Below are positions 17,416 through 26,345 of a stretch of 64,000 nucleotides of DNA, one piece after another. The position numbers and the translations under genes are program-made. This stretch comes from Kushneria marisflavi (GTDB lineage Bacteria; Pseudomonadota; Gammaproteobacteria; Pseudomonadales; Halomonadaceae). The stretch lies in contig NZ_CP021358.1 of assembly GCF_002157205.1 (NCBI RefSeq), positions 62,001 to 126,000 on the forward strand, in the 5' to 3' direction. Under the pieces are notes generated by a model. The model saw only the letters and a program-made list of their open reading frames with translations, searched no databases and had not been told where the DNA came from. Each line of letters opens with the position of its first letter. Position 1 is the stretch's first letter.

Positions 17416-18831
17416 ATGTCGTCTCATTCAAGAGAGCAGATGCATCCGCCGCTGGCGGATACGCCGCTGGTCTTCATTGATCTTGAAACCACCGGCACAC
17501 GTGCCACTCGCGACCGTATTACCGAGATCGCTGCACTTCGTATACTGGACGGTCAGATCGTTGACCGCTTCGAATCTCTGGTAGACCCGGGGATCGACAT
17601 TCCCGAACGCATTGCCACGTTGACCGGCATCGACAATGCACTGGTCACCGGTGCGCCCGGTTTCGAGGATATCGCCGACAGATTCGAACAATGGCTGGGA
17701 GATGGCTGGCTGATTGCCCATAACGCTCGCTTTGATTACAGCTTCCTGCGCAATGAGTTTCGACGACTGGGTCGGGAATTTCGACGACGCGTTATCTGTA
17801 CGCTCAAGCTGTCGCGAGCGCTGGATAAAAGCTCGCACCATCATGGGCTGGATGCCCTTTTGACACGTTATCAGCTCGAGCCCCATCCGCCACGCCACAG
17901 GGCGATGGGAGATACCATGACGCTGTTTTCCGTCTGGCAATACTGGGCGCGTCATCACTGCGTTGAACAGATCGAGAAGCTGGTGCTTGATCAGGAGCGC
18001 CGGCGTAGTCTTCCTGCCCAGCTTGATCCCGGCCTGCTCGATGAACTCCCGTCGCGCCCTGGGGTGTATCTCTTTTATGGACACAATCAGCTGCCGCTTT
18101 ATGTCGGCAAGAGCGTCAATCTACGTTCAAGAGTGTTGAGCCACTTCAACAACGATCACCGCAACGATCGTGAAATGAAGATCTGCCAGCAGACCCGGCA
18201 CCTTGAATGGCATGAAACGGCAGGTGATCTTGGCGCGCAGCTTCTTGAGGCCCGTCTGATCAAGCAGCTCTCCCCGATCTATAATCGTCGGCTACGCCGC
18301 AGTGCCGGACTACATACCTGGTACTGGCCGTTGGAGGCACGGGCGCCACAGCTTGCCGGGCAAAAAACGCTGCATGAAGATGTCTCGGGCACGCGCTATG
18401 GCATGTTCCGGTCACGAAAGGAAGCGACTCAGGCCCTGACCAGTATTGTTGAGCAACAGCGCCTTTGCCCACGGGTAATGGGGCTGGAGCGCGGCAAGGG
18501 ACGCTGTTTTGCCTATCAGATTGGCCGTTGTGCCGGAGCCTGCTGTGGTCAGGAAAGTCTGGAGGCGCACACGCAGCGCGCTCGTGAGGCGCTTGAGGGA
18601 CTGCGCATTCGCCATTGGCCGTGGGAAGGCCGCGTTGCTTTCAGGGAAACAGCCAGTGATCAGGACGTGGTCTACCATCTGGTGGATCACTGGTGCTACC
18701 TGGGCAGCGTGGAACAGCTGGACCAGGCGCCGGCTACGGACGAGATCGCCTTTGATGCCGACACCTATAAAATCCTCACGCGCTTTTTGGCCAACGAGCA
18801 TGAGAATATCAGTGTCATCCCGCTTGAAGGC
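17416..18831 (+). CDS. DnaQ-type 3'-5' exonuclease fused to GIY-YIG endonuclease (Cho/UvrC-like)
   Basis: About 472 residues from the ATG at 17416 (an in-frame upstream ATG at 17350 lacks support; one at 17440 is also possible). The stop codon ends at 18834. Residues about 18-170 carry all DEDDh exonuclease motifs: IDLETTG (D22, E24), AHNARFD (D107), HRAMGDT (H161, D166). Residues about 210-300 form a GIY-YIG nuclease: GVYLFYG, LYVGKS, LRSRV, the catalytic E279 in LLEARLIKQ, and YN. A Cys-containing region (CFAYQIGRCAGACCG) resembles UvrC/Cho. A DNA-repair role is likely. Monocistronic. Confidence 0.85.
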
Positions 18832-18875
18832 TGAACAACAAGCGGGATGACTAAGAGCGATGCGCCCTGTTTCGA

Positions 18876-19676
18876 TCAGCCCTTTTTCGACTGGTCCTTC
18901 AAAAAGGTGTCAATGGCCTTGAGAAAGGCTTCGGGCTGTTCTGCATGAAGCCAGTGGCCGGCACCGCTGATGGTGTCGACTCGAGACTCTGGCATGATTT
19001 CGGCAATCACGAGTAATGCATCGTCCGTGATATAGCTGGAACGCTCTCCCCTCAGAACCAGCGTCGGCCCCTTGTAGGGCGTGTCTCCACCCGGTGGCGC
19101 CACAATATCGCTGTAGCCTTCCTCGATAAAATCAAGACCGACACGCCAGCCGAGAATGCCCTGATCATCGCGCACCAGGTTGGTGGCCAGAAACTGTCGG
19201 GTGGTCCGATCATCGACGGCCTCGGCCATCGCGTCATCGGCCTCCTTTCGTGATTCCGGCAAGGCGTCCTCGACCAGACGATGGGCCTGAAAGACATCAT
19301 TGTGACCGTGTTCATAGGCCACGGGTGCGATGTCAGCCACGATCAAGCGCGCAATCCGCTCGGGGTGACGCCTTGCAAGCGTCATGGCCACCTTGCCCCC
19401 CATGGAATGCCCCAACAGATCACACTGCCGGATATCAAGACGATCCAGAACGCCCAGTACGTCTGCGGCCATATCCTCGTAGTGCATGCCGGGCGCATGT
19501 GGAGACCGGCCGTGATTGCGAAGGTCCATGGCCACCACGCGCCGTGTCTGGCGCCAGTGCTTGATGTGAGAGCGCCAGTTGTCCGCGCTGCCAAAAAGGC
19601 CGTGCAAAACCACGAGCGGCGAAGTTTCGGCCTGCTCCGGCGCGCCAGAATCCACGTAGTGAAGCTCGATACTCAT
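18876..19676 (-). CDS. ybfF: Alpha/beta hydrolase, YbfF-type esterase
   Basis: 266 residues. LVVLHGLFGSADNW (oxyanion HG), VVAMDLRNHGRSPH, the nucleophile elbow LLGHSMGGK with S91, and GAGHWLH with the catalytic His match YbfF, an esterase active on short acyl-CoA and malonyl-type esters in E. coli. LVLRGERSSYITDD carries the acidic region. ATG start with GGAG seven bases upstream. Natural substrate unknown. Confidence 0.85.
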   Translation of the reverse strand: MSIELHYVDSGAPEQAETSPLVVLHGLFGSADNWRSHIKHWRQTRRVVAMDLRNHGRSPHAPGMHYEDMAADVLGVLDRLDIRQCDLLGHSMGGKVAMTLARRHPERIARLIVADIAPVAYEHGHNDVFQAHRLVEDALPESRKEADDAMAEAVDDRTTRQFLATNLVRDDQGILGWRVGLDFIEEGYSDIVAPPGGDTPYKGPTLVLRGERSSYITDDALLVIAEIMPESRVDTISGAGHWLHAEQPEAFLKAIDTFLKDQSKKG

Positions 19677-19732
19677 GAAGTCTCCGTCACTGTGTTGCGA
19701 TTGATGCAGCGGTTATCCCTGAACATGCATCA

Positions 19733-20410
19733 TCAGTGTTCCATTTCATCCGAGGGCATGGTTTCCACACCTGAAAGTTGAAGCAGACAGCGCTTCAGCC
19801 AGATCAGCAACATGGCATAAAGGGGAAGAAACAGCAGCAGGCTGATGGTCAGTTTCACACCATAGTCGACCACCGCTATTTCGATCCAGTGTTCGGCCAT
19901 GAAGGGGTCGGGACTGTGCCAGAACGCCACGAAAAAGAAGATAAAAGTATCCAGCAAATTTCCCAGAATCGTGGAGCCGACCGGCGCCAGCCACCAGGGT
20001 TGCATCCGTCTCAATCGGTCAAATACCAGAATGTCCAGCGCCTGCCCCAGGGCGTAAGCCATGAAACTTGCCAGCGCAATACGCCCGACAAAAAGATTGA
20101 AGGTCCATAGCGATTCCAGCCCACGCCACTGCCCCTGCTGGAATAAAACGGAGACCAGATAAGAGACCACCAGAGCCGGTAGCATGACACGGGCGATGAG
20201 ACGTCTTGCCGCATGTCGTCCCATCAAACGCACGGTAAGATCAGTGGCAAGAAACAAAAAGGGAAAGCTGAAGGCGCCCCAGGTGGTATGAAACCCCAAA
20301 AGCGTAATGGGCAGTTGAACCAGGTAATTGCTCGCGGCAATCACCAGAATATGAAAGATACAGAGCACCAAAAGCGCAATACGCATTCTGGCATAGTCAA
20401 ATATGAGCAT
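19733..20410 (-). CDS. yhhQ: Queuosine precursor transporter YhhQ
   Basis: 225 residues with six or so helices. The long conserved run from SNYLVQLP through GFHTTWGAFSFPF to LATDLTVRLMG, then SFMAYALGQALDI, WWLAPVGSTILGNLLDT and DPFMAEHWIEIAVVDYG, matches YhhQ (vitamin-uptake-like ECF S-component-type fold). YhhQ imports 7-cyano- and 7-aminomethyl-7-deazaguanine for queuosine tRNA modification. The de novo pathway genes queC, queE and queD sit 40 kb away in the same window, so the cell can likely both make and salvage preQ0/preQ1. The start has no clear Shine-Dalgarno. Confidence 0.93.
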   Translation of the reverse strand: MLIFDYARMRIALLVLCIFHILVIAASNYLVQLPITLLGFHTTWGAFSFPFLFLATDLTVRLMGRHAARRLIARVMLPALVVSYLVSVLFQQGQWRGLESLWTFNLFVGRIALASFMAYALGQALDILVFDRLRRMQPWWLAPVGSTILGNLLDTFIFFFVAFWHSPDPFMAEHWIEIAVVDYGVKLTISLLLFLPLYAMLLIWLKRCLLQLSGVETMPSDEMEH

Positions 20411-20628
20411 TATCAGGTTTTTTAATCGATTTCTGTGAACCAGAAAGGTATAAAATCATCTAACCGTGAGCGCTAATCCAGAGGCCGTTTGATGAGCGAG
20501 TTGCTTAGCCTGTTCATCAGGGTCATGGCACACGGTACTGCATTGTTGGAGCGCCGAGCGCTGTCAGAACAACGTTTGGACAATAGCGCGCCAACCTGCA
20601 GAGCGTTTTTTTTCACAAGGAGTTAAAA

Positions 20629-20946
20629 ATGAGTGTATGTGCCACTGCACCGATCGCGACAGCGGGGTGCGAAATGGTCATTCTCGATTCTGCACCGCTG
20701 CTCAAGGCCATGGCCAATGAAAACCGATTACGCATTCTCTGTCTTCTCAGAGAAGGTGAAATGTCGGTGTCAGAACTGAACAGCAAACTTGACCTGAGCC
20801 AGTCGGCGCTTTCACAGCATCTGGCTGTGCTTCGCCGTGAGGAGCTCGTCAACACACGTCGTGCTTCCCAGACCATCTATTACTCCCTGCGTGGCAAACA
20901 CGCCGAAGCAGTGATCGATACGCTGGCAGGGCTTGACCGGCCCTGA
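20629..20946 (+). CDS. ArsR-family transcriptional repressor (HlyU/BigR-like)
   Basis: 105 residues. Winged helix-turn-helix: LLKAMANENRLRILCLLREGE, then SVSELNSKLDLSQSALSQHLAVLRREELVNTRRASQTIYYSL. The Cys in ILCLL is at the position of the redox cysteine of HlyU/BigR/SqrR-type sulfide sensors, but I see no matching C-terminal Cys; two further Cys lie in the N-terminal tail (C4, C14). The ligand is therefore unclear. AAGGAG upstream of the ATG. Divergent from yhhQ; no target gene adjacent. Confidence 0.88.
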   Translation: MSVCATAPIATAGCEMVILDSAPLLKAMANENRLRILCLLREGEMSVSELNSKLDLSQSALSQHLAVLRREELVNTRRASQTIYYSLRGKHAEAVIDTLAGLDRP

Positions 20947-20966
20947 GTCTGGCACGTGGTTTGAAT

Positions 20967-21000
20967 AAGCGGCCTGCCCCCTGACAGGGGCAGGCCGCTT
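20967..21000. terminator. Strong bidirectional hairpin between arsR and sohB
   Basis: 14-bp perfect stem AAGCGGCCTGCCCC/GGGGCAGGCCGCTT with a 6-base loop, between convergent gene ends. The T run is short (TTGTCGTTT). Confidence 0.75.
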
Positions 21001-21014
21001 GTCGTTTCAAGGTA

Positions 21015-22064
21015 CTACTGCTTTTCCCAGCGCAAGCGCATCACACGATCAATGGTGCGGTCTATGCCACGCTCGATGGCGCCCTCACTGCCCCTGCCAA
21101 GACGCTCCAGCATCGAGCGCTGTGGCCTGAGACCAACTTCCAGAATCTGCCACTGGTCGCTGCGTGCCTGCAGCCATGCCTCACTGGTATTGACTTCATC
21201 GGTCAGGCCCAGGTCAATGGCCTGCTGCCCGTACCAGATATCCCCTTCGCTGACCTGTTCAATGTTCAGTGCCGGCCGACGCTCGGCGATCCAGGATTTG
21301 AAAAGATCATGGGTCTTTTCCAGGTCGTCCAGAAACTTCTCGCGCCCTTCTTCAGTATTTTCACCCAGCATCGTGAGCGTTCGCTTGTGACGCCCGGCGG
21401 TCAGAATCTCGACGTCCACATCGTTTTTCTTGAGCAGCCGATGCAGATTGGGGATCTGCGCCACCACCCCGATCGAGCCGATCACGGCAAAGGGCGCGGC
21501 AATCAGATGATCTGCACAGCAGGCCATCATGTAGCCGCCACTGGCGGCGACCTTGTCGACACTTACCGTAAGCCTGAGCCCTGCCTCACGCAGCCGGTCC
21601 AGTTGAGCACTGGCCAGTCCATAGGCGTGGACCAGTCCCCCGCCCGATTGCAGCCGAACCAGTACTTCATCCCCCGGTTTGGCCGCCATGAGGACGCTGG
21701 TAATCTCTTCCGTAAAGGCCGGCACTCTTGAGGCCCGCAGATCCCCGTCAAAATCCAGCACCCAGAGGGTGTGGTGCTTTTCAGCGACCTGTTTCTGCTT
21801 TTTGGCTGTTTTCTGCTCTGCCTTGCGAGCCTTCAATCGAGCCTTGATATTGCGCTCACGCTCTCCTTGCCTGAGTGTGGCATCCTCAAGTGTTTCACGA
21901 TGGCGCCGAAAATATTCTCCGCGATTGCGCACATGAAGTCTGGCACCGCGTTCCTGGCGCTGGCCACGGGCTCGAACCACGAGCATCAGTACCACGGCAA
22001 TGGCCACGACCACCGTGACACTTTGTGCCAGAAACAGTGCGTAGCTGGATAACCATTCGCCCAC
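21015..22064 (-). CDS. sohB: Inner-membrane protease SohB (peptidase family S49)
   Basis: 349 residues from a GTG at 22064 with GGAGG eight bases upstream, exactly the E. coli SohB length; the longer open frame to 22154 lacks support. One N-terminal membrane helix (YALFLAQSVTVVVAIAVVLM) is followed by a charged coiled linker (about residues 50-100) and the S49 serine/lysine protease domain: SGGG, SVDKVAASGGYMMACCADHL with the nucleophile Ser, and GSIGVVAQ. The active site faces the periplasmic/membrane side in the family. Divergent from the SCP2 gene. Confidence 0.92.
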   Translation of the reverse strand: MGEWLSSYALFLAQSVTVVVAIAVVLMLVVRARGQRQERGARLHVRNRGEYFRRHRETLEDATLRQGERERNIKARLKARKAEQKTAKKQKQVAEKHHTLWVLDFDGDLRASRVPAFTEEITSVLMAAKPGDEVLVRLQSGGGLVHAYGLASAQLDRLREAGLRLTVSVDKVAASGGYMMACCADHLIAAPFAVIGSIGVVAQIPNLHRLLKKNDVDVEILTAGRHKRTLTMLGENTEEGREKFLDDLEKTHDLFKSWIAERRPALNIEQVSEGDIWYGQQAIDLGLTDEVNTSEAWLQARSDQWQILEVGLRPQRSMLERLGRGSEGAIERGIDRTIDRVMRLRWEKQ

Positions 22065-22191
22065 GTTTTCAACCTCCCGGGTATAACGGATAGAATGCGC
22101 GCCATCATCGCACATGACGTCTGAAAGTGCTGAAGACCAGACATCACGAGCCACGAACTGGCTATCATGTATTTTTAATCATTAACCGGAT

Positions 22192-22524
22192 ATGAAGATG
22201 GTCGATACCGCGCCACTGATTGCAAAGCTCCATGAACGTTTTGATGCCGAAGCGGCCGCAGGGGTTCAGGAAACCCTGCAGCTCGAACTGGATGAAGGGC
22301 CACGCTATTTTGTCGTGATCGATGATGGAACGCTCAATGTTCAGGAAGGCAACCACGATGCCCCGTCTGTGACCCTCATGACGGATACCCGTACTTTCGA
22401 GCGACTGATCAACAAGGAGCTCAGTGGTATGCAGGCCGTTATGTCCGGCAAGGTCCGCGCTCGCGGCGACATCATGCTGGCCTCTCGCCTGACGCGCCTG
22501 TTTCGCCGCCGCAGCGACGCCTGA
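22192..22524 (+). CDS. SCP2 sterol-binding-fold protein
   Basis: 110 residues. The SCP2 pattern is visible as FVVIDDGTLNVQEG, APSVTLMTDTRTFERLINKEL and AVMSGKVRARGDIMLASRLTRLF, where the GKV-RGD-LA signature closes the lipid pocket. It probably binds a fatty acyl or isoprenoid lipid. Met at residue 3 (22198) is an alternative start. Stand-alone gene, divergent from sohB. Confidence 0.85.
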   Translation: MKMVDTAPLIAKLHERFDAEAAAGVQETLQLELDEGPRYFVVIDDGTLNVQEGNHDAPSVTLMTDTRTFERLINKELSGMQAVMSGKVRARGDIMLASRLTRLFRRRSDA

Positions 22525-22549
22525 TCGGCGGGCGCTTTACCCTGAGGGT

Positions 22550-23326
22550 CTATTCCCGAACGGCGCTGCCTCTCAAAAAGTTTTCGATCAGGGCACTGGA
22601 GATGGAATAGGATGGCGGCAGGCCCGGCAGTTGATCGGCAGTGAACCAGTCGGCGGCCTCGATCTCGATGCCGTCGATCTGGATGTCGCGGCTGGCAGCC
22701 TCGGCGTAGAACCCCATCATGAATGAGTGCGGCATGGGCCAGGACTGGCTTTTGAAATAGCTGACGCGCCCCACCTTCACACCGACCTCTTCGAACACCT
22801 CACGACGCACGGCCTCCTCTGCTGATTCTCCCGGCTCGATAAAGCCGGCCAGCGTACTAAATCGACCCGTAGGAAAGCGCGGGCTGCGCGCCAGCAGCAT
22901 CTGGTCACGCCAGGTCACCAGCGTAATGATGCACGGCGATATTCTGGGATAGCTTCGAAAACTGCAGGCGGGACAGGCCATCATGAATTCGCCGGACCGA
23001 CGACGCATGCGAGTACCGCAGCGTCCGCAAAAACGATGGTCCTGCGACCAGCGCACGATCTGTAGTGCCGTGGAAATCAACCCGAAGGACTGTTCAGGCA
23101 GCGAGCCCAGCCATTGCCGCGCTGGTGGCCACTGCTCATCACCGGGTTCGGACAGTACTGCAACAGGCACCTCGTTCCAGTAGCCGAGGGCAATGGCGCC
23201 GTCTGGCCAGCGAGCGCGGGGCTGCAAAATACCGCCCTGGCCATTGTCGGCAATCCCATGCTCTCCGATACGGATCAGATAACCTTCACGACAGTTGGCC
23301 AGCGTTTGAATATCACGTGTCAGCAC
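22550..23326 (-). CDS. nudC: NAD+ diphosphatase / NAD-capped RNA decapping hydrolase NudC
   Basis: 258 residues, the E. coli length, with a GTG start and a G-rich Shine-Dalgarno. Zinc ribbon: C100-x2-C103 and C118-x2-C121. Nudix box from G161 (GFIEPGESAEE...REVFEEVG). The NudC-specific SQSWPMPHS motif follows. It cleaves NADH/NAD+ to NMN(H) and AMP and removes NAD caps from RNA. It starts one base after the dnaQ stop, so it belongs to the rnhA-dnaQ operon. Convergent with the SCP2 gene. Confidence 0.95.
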   Translation of the reverse strand: MLTRDIQTLANCREGYLIRIGEHGIADNGQGGILQPRARWPDGAIALGYWNEVPVAVLSEPGDEQWPPARQWLGSLPEQSFGLISTALQIVRWSQDHRFCGRCGTRMRRRSGEFMMACPACSFRSYPRISPCIITLVTWRDQMLLARSPRFPTGRFSTLAGFIEPGESAEEAVRREVFEEVGVKVGRVSYFKSQSWPMPHSFMMGFYAEAASRDIQIDGIEIEAADWFTADQLPGLPPSYSISSALIENFLRGSAVRE

Positions 23327-23327
23327 C

Positions 23328-24068
23328 TCAACCCCCTAGCTGGTCCCAGAGACAGACGCCCTTCTCGCGCAGTTTGGCCAGCTTTTGCTGATGAGCCTGT
23401 GCTTCCTCATCACTGGCGGTAATGACCCTCAACGGCGCACGCCCGGAAGCCAGCCGGCGAATACCAAACCCGGTATTACCGCTACTGCTGTTGCTGCTAT
23501 CGGCGTCGCGATCAGCGCCCAGCGTCAGGGCGGTCTGACCGCCGGTCATGGCCAGATAGACATCGGCCAGAATCTCGGAGTCCAACAGGGCGCCGTGCAG
23601 TTCACGGTGGCCGTTATCGATATCGTAACGCTTGCATAGCGCATCCAGGCTGTTGCGCTGCCCCGGATGGCGGTCACGTGCCATCTTCAGGGTATCAAGG
23701 ATGCTGCATTTCGATGCCAGCGGCCCCAGTTCATCGTTGCCGCGGGCTCGATTGACCATGGCAAATTCGTGATCGATAAAGCCTACGTCAAAGGGTGCGT
23801 TGTGGATGACCAGCTCGGCGCCCTGGACAAATTCCCAGAACTCATGGGCAATATCGGCGAATAGCGGCTCATTGGCCACTCGAGCATCAGTAATGCCATG
23901 CACCTCGATGGCTTCAGGATCGATGGGCCGTTCGGGGTTGATGTACTGATGGTAATGTCGCCCGGTCAGGCGACGATTGATGACCTCGACGCCTCCAATC
24001 TCGATCAGGCGATGCCCGTCCCTGACCTCAATGCCGGTCGTTTCCGTATCAAGAATGATCTGTCTCAT
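23328..24068 (-). CDS. dnaQ: DNA polymerase III epsilon subunit (proofreading exonuclease)
   Basis: 246 residues. DEDDh exonuclease motifs: [10 protein letters not shown] (D7, E9), [11 protein letters not shown], and [14 protein letters not shown] with the His/Asp pair. The C-terminal extension after about residue 185 ([14 protein letters not shown]...CLW) is the tail that tethers epsilon to the polymerase alpha subunit. The ATG overlaps the rnhA stop (ATGA). In E. coli rnhA and dnaQ are divergent; here they form one overlapping unit. Confidence 0.96.
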   Translation of the reverse strand: MRQIILDTETTGIEVRDGHRLIEIGGVEVINRRLTGRHYHQYINPERPIDPEAIEVHGITDARVANEPLFADIAHEFWEFVQGAELVIHNAPFDVGFIDHEFAMVNRARGNDELGPLASKCSILDTLKMARDRHPGQRNSLDALCKRYDIDNGHRELHGALLDSEILADVYLAMTGGQTALTLGADRDADSSNSSSGNTGFGIRRLASGRAPLRVITASDEEAQAHQQKLAKLREKGVCLWDQLGG

Positions 24069-24532
24069 GATGTCTTCTCGCGGGTTCTGAGTTCATCCAT
24101 GGCGTCGTTGGCCAGCTGGTCGGCAAGCTCGTTGCCTTCGTGACCGGCATGCCCCTTGAGCCAGTGCCATTCGATGTCGTGTCGGCGGGACTCTTCCAGC
24201 AGCATCTTCCAGAGTTCGGCATTTTTGACCGGGGCCTTTGACGCTGTTTTCCAGTCCTTTTTGACCCAGTTATGAATCCACTGGGTAATGCCCTGTCGCA
24301 CATATTGAGAATCGGTCCAGAGATCGATGCGACAGGGACGAGTCAGTGCTCGCAGGGCAGAAATGGCCGCCATGAGCTCCATGCGGTTATTGGTGGTATG
24401 TGCCTCGCTACCCTTCAGGCACTTTTCATGAGGGCCGCTGCGCAGAACCGCACCCCATCCGCCCGGCCCGGGATTCCCCCGACACCCGCCGTCCGTATGG
24501 ATAATGACATGGGGACGTGCTTCATCACTCAC
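24065..24532 (-). CDS. rnhA: Ribonuclease HI
   Basis: 155 residues from a GTG at 24532 (AGAGG upstream), exactly the E. coli length; a longer open frame upstream is rejected because it overlaps the methyltransferase. Catalytic residues D14 ([11 protein letters not shown]), E52 (NNRMELMAA), D74 (LWTDSQYV) and D138 ([10 protein letters not shown]) are all present, together with the WVKKDWK basic handle region. It degrades RNA in RNA-DNA hybrids. Overlaps dnaQ by four bases. Confidence 0.96.
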   Translation of the reverse strand: MSDEARPHVIIHTDGGCRGNPGPGGWGAVLRSGPHEKCLKGSEAHTTNNRMELMAAISALRALTRPCRIDLWTDSQYVRQGITQWIHNWVKKDWKTASKAPVKNAELWKMLLEESRRHDIEWHWLKGHAGHEGNELADQLANDAMDELRTREKTS

Positions 24533-24566
24533 TGCGTGCCTCTTGGTATTCGAAATCAGGCTGCCA

Positions 24567-25433
24567 TTATGCCACGACGGCCGGGGTGACTGCCGAGTGA
24601 CGTTTGCCGGCATGAACCTGACTGCCGGATTCAATGTCTGCCCTTTCAGGGATGACGAACGATGAAGAGGTTTGCAGTGGCTGAGGGGGCTCATGGGCTG
24701 TGCAGGCCAGCACGGAGGCCTTGCTGCCCAGTATGGTGGCTGGGTTGAAGCGTTTTTTGAGAGGAATCATGCGACACATCTGACGTTTGGCAACAATGAC
24801 CCATGCCCGCCCAAGCGGCAGATTGTGCCGTCGGCCCCAGCGTTCCATGAGAAGCCAGTCCGGCGTGTTTTCAAAAGGCACAAATCCGCAATAATCGATG
24901 CGTTCAATATTGAAGTCGATAAACCTCAGCCAGTCTCGCAATCGTCCCGGTGTCAGCCAGCGACTACGCTGATAAAAGTGTTCGCGACAGCGTTTGAGTC
25001 GTGTTGGCCCTGCTATGCCCAGCGGATGCCAGCCAATCAATATCAGGCGCCCACTGTCACTGGTGACGCGTGCAGCTTCTCGCAGGACATGGGTAGGCTG
25101 AGGCGACACTTCCAGTAGATGATGAACCAGTACCAGTTCCAGGGACTCGTCAGCCAGTGGCAGAGCCTCGGGGCGACAGATCAGGGTGGAGGGATACTCG
25201 GCCAGACTACGCTGTGGTGCCCATTGGATTCGATGGCGGATGCTGTCAATGGCCAGCAGGGGCGGTGCCATACCCAGCTCGAGCGCATGTTGCATACCCG
25301 ATCTGGACAGTTGTTGATGCAGACATTGCTGCTCGGCCTGCCACTGTCGTCTGCCATGGGAGGTCTGCCAGTAACGCTGTCCGGCAAGGAACTGTTCACT
25401 GAACGTTGCCTGATCTGCGTGGTGATTTGACAT
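24567..25433 (-). CDS. SAM-dependent methyltransferase (class I, YafS-like)
   Basis: 288 residues. [14 protein letters not shown] is a variant SAM motif I, followed by the Methyltransf_11-like blocks [22 protein letters not shown] and [25 protein letters not shown] homologous gene sits beside rnhA/dnaQ in many gammaproteobacteria (YafS in E. coli), but the substrate is not known. The last 60 residues are low-complexity and probably disordered. First gene of the operon methyltransferase-rnhA-dnaQ-nudC; divergent from gloB. Confidence 0.85.
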   Translation of the reverse strand: MSNHHADQATFSEQFLAGQRYWQTSHGRRQWQAEQQCLHQQLSRSGMQHALELGMAPPLLAIDSIRHRIQWAPQRSLAEYPSTLICRPEALPLADESLELVLVHHLLEVSPQPTHVLREAARVTSDSGRLILIGWHPLGIAGPTRLKRCREHFYQRSRWLTPGRLRDWLRFIDFNIERIDYCGFVPFENTPDWLLMERWGRRHNLPLGRAWVIVAKRQMCRMIPLKKRFNPATILGSKASVLACTAHEPPQPLQTSSSFVIPERADIESGSQVHAGKRHSAVTPAVVA

Positions 25434-25562
25434 GCAGGGCCCCTGATCGCATGGTTATCGAATTAAATGAGCGCCCCGGTGATCGAGGCTGGCAGTGACC
25501 CGACCCGCTTGCCATGTCGGGTACTCTATCCCCTTTTGCAACCCAATTTTTCGAGGATTGTC

Positions 25563-26330
25563 ATGTTGACCGTCAAACCATTGCCAGCGTTCCAGGATAA
25601 TTACATCTGGGTGATGGAACAGGATAATGCCGGCAGCGTTGTTGTGGTCGATCCGGGTGAAGCGCAGCCGGTCATCGATTATCTGGAACGCTCGGGGGCG
25701 CACCTTGAGGCCATCCTGATTACGCATCATCACCGAGACCATACCGGCGGGCTTGATGAGCTGAAATCGCGTTACTCCCCACGTGTCATTGGTCCCGACA
25801 ATCCGGCCATCAAGGGGATCGATGATGCTGTGAGAGATGGCGATCGTTTCCGCTTGCTGGGCCGGCATTTCGAGGTCATGGCCACGCCTGGCCACACGCT
25901 GGATCATATCTCCTATCTTTCCAGCGGCACCCCCTCCCTGCTCTTTTGTGCCGATACACTGTTCTGTGGTGGCTGCGGTCGCCTCTTCGAAGGCACCCCA
26001 GAACAGATGCATCAGGCGCTGACACGCTTTGCCGAGCTTGATGATGACACGCTGGTCTTTGGTGCACATGAATATACGCTATCCAATCTGAAATTTGCTC
26101 AGGCGGCTGAGCTGGAGAACGCTAACCGCGACGCGCTTCTTGCCGAGTGTCAAAAGGCTCGTGAGCTTGATCGCCCCACACTTCCCAGCACTATCGGACG
26201 TGAGCGCCTCGTCAATCCTTTCATGCGTGTCCATCTTGAAAGCGTTCAGCGCAGCGCCGCTGAACAGGGAGAGGCGCATGATGCATTGTCTACCTTTACT
26301 ACCCTGCGAGCCTGGAAGGATCGCTTCTAA
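25563..26330 (+). CDS. gloB: Hydroxyacylglutathione hydrolase (glyoxalase II)
   Basis: 255 residues from the ATG at 25563, preceded by GAGGATTG. A metallo-beta-lactamase fold with the binuclear site THHHRDH (H55, H57, D59, H60), then GHTLDHISY, FCADTLFCGGCGR and a C-terminal VFGAHEYT with the last ligands and substrate-binding tail. It hydrolyses S-lactoylglutathione to lactate and glutathione. The longer in-frame open frame upstream is not supported. Confidence 0.95.
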   Translation: MLTVKPLPAFQDNYIWVMEQDNAGSVVVVDPGEAQPVIDYLERSGAHLEAILITHHHRDHTGGLDELKSRYSPRVIGPDNPAIKGIDDAVRDGDRFRLLGRHFEVMATPGHTLDHISYLSSGTPSLLFCADTLFCGGCGRLFEGTPEQMHQALTRFAELDDDTLVFGAHEYTLSNLKFAQAAELENANRDALLAECQKARELDRPTLPSTIGRERLVNPFMRVHLESVQRSAAEQGEAHDALSTFTTLRAWKDRF

Positions 26331-26345
26331 AGGTGAACCGTTGAA

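Noticed and set aside
20411-20470. Hairpin plus A-tract upstream of yhhQ (minus strand) resembling a preQ1-I riboswitch
   Set aside because: The loop between TTTCTG and CAGAAA is too short to hold the P2 strand and the conserved C-rich core, although GGTT could pair with AACC. A preQ1 covariance search would be decisive.
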